Positions 26,317 through 33,494 of a stretch of DNA of 64,000 nucleotides are shown piece after piece. The notes beneath the pieces are model-generated. The model was not told the origin of the DNA. It did not search any database and saw nothing but the letters and a program-made list of their open reading frames with translations. The translations under genes were made by a program, and so were the position numbers. The stretch's first letter is position 1, and every line of letters begins with the position of its first letter. The stretch spans positions 1-64,000 of the forward strand of contig CANSKO010000012.1 in assembly GCA_947647505.1 (NCBI GenBank), read 5' to 3'. The DNA is from an uncultured Roseburia sp. GTDB lineage: Bacteria; Bacillota; Clostridia; Lachnospirales; Lachnospiraceae.

Positions 26317-28188
26317 ATGCATGCGCAGGTCATTGACGAGTATCGGTTGATTTCCATTAAGCAGCTTGTAAAAGCGGTGCGGGAGGGAAAAGACAATTCC
26401 GAGCGGTTTTGCTTTATCATTGGCGCGGGCGCGTCCGTTTCGTCCGGGATACCGGCGGGCGTGACGCTGGAATGTGACTGGATGAGGGAAATGGAAGAGT
26501 GGCCCGGTCTGGGCGAAATTCGCGGGATTGCGGAGCGGCTGCGGGAAAGAAAGCGTCTGGAGCATGATTTTGAAGAGATCGAAGCGGCATGGGAGGAGAC
26601 GAAAAAATCCGGCGAGCCGTTGCCGAGCAAATATTATTTTGATATTTACAAGCTTCGTTTTTTTCCCAATCACAGAAATGGCTATTACTACCTCGAAAAA
26701 GTAATGGCGGACAAAAAACCCGGCTTTGGCTATCACCCGCTGGCATTGATGCTGACGGAAGGAAGCGGAAACAACCTTGTCATTACGACGAACTTTGACA
26801 GTCTGGTGGAAGACGCGCTGTTTTTGTATACGGACAGTAAGCCGTTGGTGATTAACCATGAGCTTTTGGCCGACTATGCCGGAGATTCCAATATCAAGCG
26901 TCCGATTATCGCCAAAGTGCATCGGGGCATTTTTTTCGATCCGTTAAACCAGCCGGAAGATACGAACGAGCTGAAGGGCAGATGGCGTGACGTGCTGGTA
27001 TCCGTTTTTCAGAGCTATACGCCGATTGTAATTGGCTATGGCGGCGGCGATAACAGCTTAATGAACCTTTTAGAAGAAGATAATGTCAGGATGAAAAACG
27101 GGCTCTACTGGTGTTATATGGAAAAATACGGGCTGCCGGATCAGAAGATTCAAAAGCTGGTGCAGGAGAAAAAGGGCTATTTTGTTCGCACGGCCGGCTT
27201 TGACGCTACGATGCTGGCGCTTGGAAACGCATTGTTTCCGGAGAAAATCGGCATTCATGAAGCGGAAGAATATCTGAATAATCGGACAAGCATGCACATT
27301 ACAAACTATGAAAAAGAATATAAGCGTCTGACCGGGGGCGAAGGAGAAGACCATGCAGCGAATTCGGACGGGCCGTCAAACGAAAGCGAAGATGAATTTC
27401 GGAAAGATATAGAAAAAATAACGGAGCGGGGAACCGTTTCGGAGCAGGAACGCCAGAAAATGGACCAGATGACGGCCTGGGATTATTGGCGCCGGGGGAT
27501 GCGGCATTATGAGCTGGAGCAGTATGAAAAGGCGGTGGAGAGCTTTTCCTGTGCAATTGAGAAACAGGCAAATGTGGCGCAGTTTTACAGCGAACGGGGC
27601 ATCAGCTATTATGCATTGCGCCAATATGAGAAATCCATTGCAGAAAATGACAGGGCGATTGAATTGAATCCGGAATTTGAGGTTGCTTATAATAATCGTG
27701 GGTATGCATACGCGAAAATGGGCGAATATCGGAAGGCGATTGCAGACTTTAACAAAGCGATTGCCTTGAAGCGGGAGTATGATACGGCATATCATGGAAG
27801 GGGATATACTTACGACAGGCTGGGCGAATGGAAAGAAGCGTTGCAGGATTATAACAGGGCAATTGACATAAATCCTAAATATGCAGCCGCCTATCGCGAT
27901 CGTGCCCGTCTGTACGCCAGACTGAGTTATACATATGACGCGATGGAAGATCTTAACAGCGCGATCGCGCTGTATCCGGAAAATGCGGCCTCTTATACAG
28001 ATCGAGGAAGCGTGTATATGACGCTTGGCAATTACAAACATGCGATTGCGGATTTTAACAAAGCGGTCGCGTTAAAGCCGGGCGCGCCGAAGCCCTATGA
28101 AGAACGGGCAAAAGCATACCGCCTGCTGGGAGACGAAGAAGCGGCAAAGGCGGACGAGGCCAGAGCGCAAAGCCTGCGCGAAGCTTGA
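26317..28188 (+). CDS. SIR2-TPR protein, probable NAD-consuming defence effector
   Basis: 623 aa. The N-terminal SIR2-like domain (about 30-300) has GAGASVSSGIP (36-46), the TTNFD block (157-161, in place of the usual TQNID), H202 in AKVHRG and IGYGGGDNSL (239-248), so the NAD-binding and catalytic positions are kept. An acidic linker leads to about seven TPR units (388-610; e.g. YNNRGYAYAKMGEYRKAIAD). SIR2-like enzymes fused to sensor repeats deplete NAD during phage infection in several known systems. It follows the RM operon by 21 bases with AAAGGGGG before its ATG, so probably co-transcribed. Trigger unknown. Confidence 0.85.
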   Translation: MHAQVIDEYRLISIKQLVKAVREGKDNSERFCFIIGAGASVSSGIPAGVTLECDWMREMEEWPGLGEIRGIAERLRERKRLEHDFEEIEAAWEETKKSGEPLPSKYYFDIYKLRFFPNHRNGYYYLEKVMADKKPGFGYHPLALMLTEGSGNNLVITTNFDSLVEDALFLYTDSKPLVINHELLADYAGDSNIKRPIIAKVHRGIFFDPLNQPEDTNELKGRWRDVLVSVFQSYTPIVIGYGGGDNSLMNLLEEDNVRMKNGLYWCYMEKYGLPDQKIQKLVQEKKGYFVRTAGFDATMLALGNALFPEKIGIHEAEEYLNNRTSMHITNYEKEYKRLTGGEGEDHAANSDGPSNESEDEFRKDIEKITERGTVSEQERQKMDQMTAWDYWRRGMRHYELEQYEKAVESFSCAIEKQANVAQFYSERGISYYALRQYEKSIAENDRAIELNPEFEVAYNNRGYAYAKMGEYRKAIADFNKAIALKREYDTAYHGRGYTYDRLGEWKEALQDYNRAIDINPKYAAAYRDRARLYARLSYTYDAMEDLNSAIALYPENAASYTDRGSVYMTLGNYKHAIADFNKAVALKPGAPKPYEERAKAYRLLGDEEAAKADEARAQSLREA

Positions 28189-28218
28189 AAACAGAACCGA
28201 AATCCATCTGTAAAATTC

Positions 28219-28247
28219 TTGCTGAATTTACCGGACGGTAGTATAAT
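28219..28247 (+). promoter_or_regulatory. Promoter of the shikimate operon
   Basis: TTGCTG (28219-28224) and TATAAT (28242-28247) with 17-bp spacing, 38 bp before aroK. Confidence 0.65.
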
Positions 28248-28284
28248 ACCCTCAGTGCATAACGGAGCAGACGAAAGGAGAGCT

Positions 28285-28875
28285 ATGGAACCTGTCAGCA
28301 AATTACAAATCAATTTCAATCTGTTTTTGATCGGCTTTATGGGCTGCGGAAAGACGACGGTGGCCGATGCGCTGCACAGAATGTGCCGGCTGGAACGAAT
28401 GGAGATGGACCGCGTAATCGAAGAGCGGGAGGGCATGCGCATTTCCGAGCTGTTTGTCAAACGCGGCGAAGCGTATTTTCGCGGCCTTGAGAGCGCGCTT
28501 CTGACGGAATTGCGCGACGCGCGCGGCGTAGTCGTCTCCTGCGGCGGCGGTACGCCGATGCGCAGGGAGAATGTGGCGGAAATGCAAAAGAGCGGAAAAA
28601 TCATACTGCTGAAAGCCGCGCCGGAGACGATTTATGAGCGCGTGAAGGACAATCATGACCGTCCGCTGCTGGAGCAGAACAAAACCGTTCCTTATATTAA
28701 GGAGCTTATGGAGCAGAGAAGGGAAGCATACGAGGCTGCGGCCGATCTGACCATTGAGACGGATGGAAAAACGGCGGAGCAGATCTGTACGGAGCTTCTG
28801 CAAAAACTGGATCTGAAAGAAAAAGAAAGAGGGGAATACACATGGCAGAACGGATTACAGGACATACGGAGCTGA
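28285..28875 (+). CDS. aroK: Shikimate kinase
   Basis: About 196 aa from the ATG at 28285, behind AAAGGAGAG; the open frame continues upstream to 28219 with no signal. Walker A is GFMGCGKTTVA. The shikimate-binding residues are visible as MEMDRVIEE (Asp), YFRGLESAL (Arg) and SCGGGTPMR (Gly-rich). The lid Arg lies in HDRPLL. It phosphorylates shikimate to shikimate-3-phosphate. It overlaps the next gene by 34 bases, and its last ~10 residues read into that region. Confidence 0.93.
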   Translation: MEPVSKLQINFNLFLIGFMGCGKTTVADALHRMCRLERMEMDRVIEEREGMRISELFVKRGEAYFRGLESALLTELRDARGVVVSCGGGTPMRRENVAEMQKSGKIILLKAAPETIYERVKDNHDRPLLEQNKTVPYIKELMEQRREAYEAAADLTIETDGKTAEQICTELLQKLDLKEKERGEYTWQNGLQDIRS

Positions 28876-29738
28876 TCGGACTGATGGCGGATCCGATCCG
28901 GCATTCCAGCTCCCCGGCAATACACAACGAGGCATTTGCTTATCTGGGGCTGGACTATGCATATCTTGCATTTGAAGTAAATAACGACGGTTTAAAAGAC
29001 GCCATAACGGGAATGCGGGCGTTAAAAATGCCGGGGGCCAATCTGTCGATGCCCAACAAATCCGCCGTCATTCCATATCTGGACAAGCTGTCCCCCGCGG
29101 CGGAGCTCTGCGGCGCAGTCAATACGATCGTCAATCAGGACGGCGTGCTGACGGGACATATCACAGATGGCGTCGGCTATATGGAAGCGCTGCGGGATAA
29201 CGGCATAGACGTGATCGGCAAAAAAATGACAATCGTCGGTTCCGGCGGCGCGGCTACGGCAATTCAGGTACAGGCCGCGCTGGACGGCGTTGCCGAATTG
29301 TCCATTTTTAACATGCGGGACCGTTTCTGGGAAAATGCGAAAGCTACGATTGATAAAATTGCGGAACGCACCAGCTGCAAGGTTACGCTGTACGATCTTG
29401 CAGACCTTGACAGGCTGAAAGCGGAAATCGAAGACTCCTGCCTTTTTACGAATGCGACAGGCGTGGGCATGAAGCCGCTCGAGGGACAGACGTATATACC
29501 GGACGCTTCTTTTTTCCGGAAAGATCTGATCGTAACGGACGTGATTTATTCCCCTGCGGAAACGGCAATGCTCAAACTGGCCAGGGAGATCGGCTGTAAG
29601 ACGATGAACGGCATGGGCATGCTGCTGTTTCAGGGGGCCGCGGCGTTTCAGCTCTGGACAGGGAAGGAAATGCCGATTGCGCATATGAAAAAAGTTCTGG
29701 GCATTTCGTACGAGGCTGCAAAAGGAGAGGGCCATTGA
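28842..29738 (+). CDS. aroE: Shikimate/quinate 5-dehydrogenase
   Basis: A 298-aa NADP- or NAD-dependent dehydrogenase. The substrate domain has GLMADPIRHSSSPAIHN and NLSMPNKSAVIPYLD (catalytic Lys, normally N-V-T-x-P-x-K). The Rossmann domain has VGSGGAATAIQVQ, and NGMGMLLFQGAAAFQLWTG closes the fold. The Leu-Ser-Met-Pro-Asn-Lys form is seen in YdiB-like shikimate/quinate enzymes. It converts 3-dehydroshikimate and shikimate, or dehydroquinate and quinate. GAGGGG precedes the ATG; it overlaps aroD by ATGA-type 4 bases. Confidence 0.92.
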   Translation: MAERITGHTELIGLMADPIRHSSSPAIHNEAFAYLGLDYAYLAFEVNNDGLKDAITGMRALKMPGANLSMPNKSAVIPYLDKLSPAAELCGAVNTIVNQDGVLTGHITDGVGYMEALRDNGIDVIGKKMTIVGSGGAATAIQVQAALDGVAELSIFNMRDRFWENAKATIDKIAERTSCKVTLYDLADLDRLKAEIEDSCLFTNATGVGMKPLEGQTYIPDASFFRKDLIVTDVIYSPAETAMLKLAREIGCKTMNGMGMLLFQGAAAFQLWTGKEMPIAHMKKVLGISYEAAKGEGH

Positions 29739-30505
29739 AGCCGGTTGTCATCCGAAAGCTGGCCATCGGGGAAGGGATGCCAAAAATCTGCGCGCCGATC
29801 GTTGGCCGGTCGCTGGAAGAGATGACAGAGGGCGCCCGCGCAGTTTTAGAAAGCGGAGCGGATTTTGCGGAATGGCGCGTAGACTGGTTTGCGGACGGGC
29901 TGCATCCGGACAGGGTCTGTGGGGCGCTGCAAAAGCTGCGGGAGACGCTTGGGGAGCTGCCGCTTTTGTTTACGTTTCGCACGTTGGGAGAAGGCGGAGA
30001 AAAAGTGATCGAACCGGACGCTTATGTGCGGTTAAATCAGGCGGCGGCGCAAAGCGGCGCCGTAGATCTGATTGACGTGGAAGCGTTTCTGGGCGAAGCC
30101 GTTGTCGAAGCCGTTGTCGATGCGGCGCATGCGCAGGGCGTGCATGTGATTGCGTCTAACCATGAGTTCCGGAAGACGCCATGCAAAGAGGCGATTGTAC
30201 AGCGGCTTCGCGCCATGCAAAAGAGCGGTGCGGATATCCTGAAAATGGCCGTAATGCCGAAGCGGGCAGACGATGTGTTTACCCTGCTTGCGGCAACGCG
30301 GGAAATGTATGAAACGTATGCCGACCGTCCGATTATCACGATGTCGATGGCGGATATGGGCAAAATCAGCCGTCTCTGCGGCGGGCTGTCCGGTTCGGCC
30401 GTTACATTTGGCACGGCAGGGCGCGCATCGGCGCCGGGGCAGATTGAGGTGCAAAAGCTGGCGGAGACGCTTCGTCTGCTGTGGGAATCTGAGGTGATGG
30501 CATGA
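29735..30505 (+). CDS. aroD: 3-dehydroquinate dehydratase, type I
   Basis: A 256-aa TIM-barrel enzyme of the Schiff-base class. ADFAEWRVDWF carries the Glu-x-Arg substrate contacts, VIASNHEFRKTP the catalytic His, and DILKMAVMPKRADDV the Lys that forms the imine. SMADMGKISRLCGG closes the site. It removes water from 3-dehydroquinate to give 3-dehydroshikimate. It is coupled by 4-base overlaps to aroE before it and to the SDR gene after it. Confidence 0.95.
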   Translation: MKPVVIRKLAIGEGMPKICAPIVGRSLEEMTEGARAVLESGADFAEWRVDWFADGLHPDRVCGALQKLRETLGELPLLFTFRTLGEGGEKVIEPDAYVRLNQAAAQSGAVDLIDVEAFLGEAVVEAVVDAAHAQGVHVIASNHEFRKTPCKEAIVQRLRAMQKSGADILKMAVMPKRADDVFTLLAATREMYETYADRPIITMSMADMGKISRLCGGLSGSAVTFGTAGRASAPGQIEVQKLAETLRLLWESEVMA

Positions 30506-31236
30506 AGCGGAAAACGGCTCTGATTACCGGGGCGTCCAGAGGGATTGGGCGCGCCGCGGCGCGCGCGTTTGCGGCGCAGGGATATGATCTGGCGTTAAAC
30601 TGTCTGCATCTGGCAAACGAGCTGCGCGCGTTTGCGAAAGAGCTGCGGGAGGTATATGGCGTACGGACGCTGTGCTGCTGCGGCGACGTCGGAAGCGACG
30701 CGTTTGTAAGCGGCATGTTTGCGCAAATCGAAGATTTTTGCGGCGGGATTGATCTTCTCGTCAACAACGCGGGGATTTCCTATATCGGTCTGCTCAGTGA
30801 CATGCCGTTTTCGGAATGGGAACGCGTGCTGCATACCAACCTCACATCGGCGTTTCTTTGCTGCAAGTATGCGATTCCGCATATGGTTTCACAAAAATCC
30901 GGAAAAATCATCAACGTATCCTCTGAATGGGGCGTTTGCGGCGCTTCCTGCGAGGCGGCGTATTCGGCCGCCAAAGGCGGCGTCAATGCGCTGACGATGG
31001 CTCTGGCGAAAGAGCTTGCGCCAAGCAACATTCAGGTCAATGCCGCGGCGTTCGGCGTTATCGACACGCAGATGAACGCCGGACTGACGAAAGAAGAGCG
31101 CGCGCAGCTGGCGGAGGAAATCCCGGCGGGGTATTTTGCAAAGCCGGAAGAGGCGGCGGAATTTCTGCTTCATCTGGCGCATGCGCCGGCGTATCTGACG
31201 GGGCAGGTGATCCGGTTTGACGGGGGATGGATGTGA
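30502..31236 (+). CDS. Short-chain dehydrogenase/reductase (FabG-like)
   Basis: A 244-aa Rossmann oxidoreductase. The dinucleotide motif is TGASRGIGRAAARAF, then LLVNNAGIS, the catalytic Ser in INVSSEWG and the Y-x-x-x-K pair in YSAAKGGVNAL. The C-terminal end YLTGQVIRFDGGWM is typical. It is the last gene of the shikimate operon with a 4-base overlap, so its substrate may be a shikimate- or quinate-related alcohol, but a general FabG-type role is equally possible. Confidence 0.9.
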   Translation: MKRKTALITGASRGIGRAAARAFAAQGYDLALNCLHLANELRAFAKELREVYGVRTLCCCGDVGSDAFVSGMFAQIEDFCGGIDLLVNNAGISYIGLLSDMPFSEWERVLHTNLTSAFLCCKYAIPHMVSQKSGKIINVSSEWGVCGASCEAAYSAAKGGVNALTMALAKELAPSNIQVNAAAFGVIDTQMNAGLTKEERAQLAEEIPAGYFAKPEEAAEFLLHLAHAPAYLTGQVIRFDGGWM

Positions 31237-31250
31237 TGAGAAAGGTTAAG

Positions 31251-31307
31251 ATTCGAAATAGAATAAATGTTGATTCAAAATAGAATAAAATATTGCAAAA
31301 TGGAATG
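31251..31307 (+). promoter_or_regulatory. Three ATTC-N6-GAAT-type operator repeats before the RADAR-like operon
   Basis: ATTCGAAATAGAAT (from 31251), ATTCAAAATAGAAT (from 31273) and the variant ATTGCAAAATGGAAT (from 31292) are direct repeats whose shared core recurs every 20-22 bases, about two helical turns. The first two are also dyads (ATTC/GAAT). They lie 32-88 bases upstream of the -10 at 31339. The HTH protein encoded next is the obvious candidate to bind them. Confidence 0.65.
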
Positions 31308-31314
31308 CGGGGTG

Positions 31315-31344
31315 TTACTATGTAAGAATAATCCATACTATAAT
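31315..31344 (+). promoter_or_regulatory. Likely promoter of the HTH-TPR-RdrA-RdrB operon
   Basis: TATAAT at 31339-31344, with a weak TTACTA 18 bp upstream (31315-31320). The poor -35 would fit a promoter needing an activator or tight control by the adjacent repeats. Confidence 0.5.
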
Positions 31345-31360
31345 GAGACGGGGGAATAAT

Positions 31361-32167
31361 ATGGAGAATATGGCGAGCGATAACGATGCATTTCGTGTCA
31401 ATATGGCTTTGAAAAAGTATTTAGAGGATCATCATATCAGCCAGGCGGATTTGCTTCGCCTGTGTAAAAAGAAAGGGCGTTCAGTTTCTCAGGGGAATCT
31501 TTCAAAAGTACTGTCCGGTCAGAAGAAAATATCAGTGGAAGAATGCATGGCTTTTTGCAAAGCGCTTGACATTTCGGCGGATATGCTTTTGTTTTCGGAT
31601 TCCGATCGGAGCAAGAGGAGAAGCGAGGGCTTTTTTTCATTACCGGAAGAAATGCTTCCGGCTGTGTCGGGAATGCTTGGTGAGTATGAGATCCTGTATG
31701 TTTCTACGGCGGCGGAAGAAGAAGGCAGCCTGATTGACGGGAGCCTGAAGCTGTATCAGAAGAACCAATCGGTATATGCGCAGGTAGAAATTCATACGGG
31801 CCATTCTGTGACAAAAAAATATAAGGGCTTCTTTGTTGTCTATCCATATTTTCCTACTGCATATATTATGGTAAAGAATAAAGAATCGGGAGAGATCTGC
31901 ATGATGGCTTTACGGTACAGGGCCTTTAACGTGGAGAATATGTTTTGTAGAATGGCATTGTGTCTTACAACATCGGCCGGAGAAAAGAAACAGCCGATCG
32001 CGCATCGCATGATTTTGGTGCGGAAAGGACAAATTGCTGAAAACGCTGTGTATGAAAAATGGAAAAAGGACGCATCCTCATTTTTAAAAGAAGACAAGGG
32101 CTTTCAGCTGGAGCGGGAAGAGGATATGGCGTTGTTTCAGATGCTGCGAAAGATAAAGGAGAAGTAG
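31361..32167 (+). CDS. HTH regulator heading the RADAR-like operon
   Basis: About 268 aa from the ATG at 31361 (GGGGG 8 bases upstream); an earlier ATG at 31343 lacks a binding site. An Xre-like helix-turn-helix occupies about residues 8-65 (YLEDHHISQADLLRLC, VSQGNLSKVLSGQKKISVEE). The remaining ~190 residues are a mixed alpha/beta domain I do not recognise; SLKLYQKNQSVYAQVEIHTG and KGFFVVYPYFPTAYIM suggest a beta-sheet that could sense a ligand. It ends one base before the TPR gene. It likely binds the ATTC/GAAT repeats upstream. Not a known RADAR component. Confidence 0.75.
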   Translation: MENMASDNDAFRVNMALKKYLEDHHISQADLLRLCKKKGRSVSQGNLSKVLSGQKKISVEECMAFCKALDISADMLLFSDSDRSKRRSEGFFSLPEEMLPAVSGMLGEYEILYVSTAAEEEGSLIDGSLKLYQKNQSVYAQVEIHTGHSVTKKYKGFFVVYPYFPTAYIMVKNKESGEICMMALRYRAFNVENMFCRMALCLTTSAGEKKQPIAHRMILVRKGQIAENAVYEKWKKDASSFLKEDKGFQLEREEDMALFQMLRKIKEK

Positions 32168-32168
32168 A

Positions 32169-33494
32169 ATGCAAAAAGAAAACAGGACATACGCGATTAA
32201 GATCGTTTATAATGTATGGGACAGATACGAATGCGCTTATATTAGCGAGTTTTTGAAGATGTGTGGTTTTTTTGTCCTGGAAGAGGATGTTCCGGATGAA
32301 AATTTGGAGCCTGCGTTTTGTGCGGAGGATGCGAAATGGTACGATGGCATGCTGTATCTTGGCGTATCCAAAGACGCGTTTGACCGTCTGGATGAAAGAA
32401 TGGAAGCATGCGGCTATCAGAAACAGAGCTGGATTGGCGCAGATCCTAATTTTTTAAATCAGTATAAGGAAAATAATGCCGGGTATTTGCAGACATATCT
32501 GGAAAACATCGTAAAGAATGTTTTGCGCTATCCGGATGGACAAATGAGCGAACTGATCCGCATATATGTGAATGAAGAATATTGCAGATTGAGCTATATC
32601 AAACGATATTTTGGCAAGGCAGTCGATGCGAACAGGAGAACATTCATGTATAATGGGCTGCTGCATACGATTGCCAGCCTTACGACAGCAGAGAAAAACA
32701 TAAGAGATGAACGAGTGGCGGGCTGTTTTTTACATGCAAAGTTTTTATGTAAAAGAAAAGTGAATGATCTATGCAATTATCTTGGATTGAATAATCGCTA
32801 TCCCCCGAAAAAAATGATTGAAAAATGTCTGGCAGTTTATCAGAAACAGCCTGTGTCTCCTTCTGTCTATACATTGGCGGCCTCTTTTGCGACATGTAAT
32901 GCGGCGTTTCGCGATAATGTGATTCCGTTTTATAAAGACGCGCTGAAAGGGCAGGAAGACAATCCGGCGTACGCGAACGTTTATTACAGAATGGGGTGGT
33001 ATTATGAGAATCATCTGGAGGATATGGCGCGCGCAAACGACGCCTATGACAAAGCGTGCGGCATTGCGCCCGGATATGTGCGGACACTGTTTAAAAAGGG
33101 GACGAAGCGCCTGAATCAGAAACGGTATACGTCGGCCATTGAGGCTTATCAGAGTGCAATAAAAGTTCTGGACGGAAAAAGAAAAAAGGGCCGGATGTTT
33201 CCGGTAGAATATGAATACATGTGTAAATGCTATCTGCTGATTGCGCTGATTTATGACGTATACTGGAACGATCCGGGCGAATGCAGGGCTTATGAGAGAA
33301 GGGCCTATCAGTTGATCGAGAGGGAGCTGAACGACAGTCCGTTCTTTTGGGATTTTTTGGGAGATGCAAAGGGAGAATATATCGAGCATCTGCGCAATCG
33401 CATTGAGCTGCGGAGGTACATTATAATGGACAACTATAAAAACGACAAAAGTACGCAGGACAGGGAGATTATTTATGGAAGGGAACAGAAATGA
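32169..33494 (+). CDS. TPR protein with an unrecognised N-terminal alpha/beta domain, RADAR-associated
   Basis: 441 aa. Residues 1-90 (YAIKIVYNVWDRYECAYISE, FFVLEEDVPD, WYDGMLYLGVS) alternate strands and helices like a small Rossmann or TIR-like fold, but no TIR catalytic Glu can be pointed to. From about 95 onward it is helical, with TPR-like pairs clearest at 270-400 (YYRMGWYYENHLEDMARAND, LFKKGTKRLNQKRYTSAIEA). It starts one base after the HTH gene and overlaps the ATPase gene by 20 bases, so its product is made with RdrA and RdrB. A sensor or adaptor role is an inference. Confidence 0.7.
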   Translation: MQKENRTYAIKIVYNVWDRYECAYISEFLKMCGFFVLEEDVPDENLEPAFCAEDAKWYDGMLYLGVSKDAFDRLDERMEACGYQKQSWIGADPNFLNQYKENNAGYLQTYLENIVKNVLRYPDGQMSELIRIYVNEEYCRLSYIKRYFGKAVDANRRTFMYNGLLHTIASLTTAEKNIRDERVAGCFLHAKFLCKRKVNDLCNYLGLNNRYPPKKMIEKCLAVYQKQPVSPSVYTLAASFATCNAAFRDNVIPFYKDALKGQEDNPAYANVYYRMGWYYENHLEDMARANDAYDKACGIAPGYVRTLFKKGTKRLNQKRYTSAIEAYQSAIKVLDGKRKKGRMFPVEYEYMCKCYLLIALIYDVYWNDPGECRAYERRAYQLIERELNDSPFFWDFLGDAKGEYIEHLRNRIELRRYIIMDNYKNDKSTQDREIIYGREQK

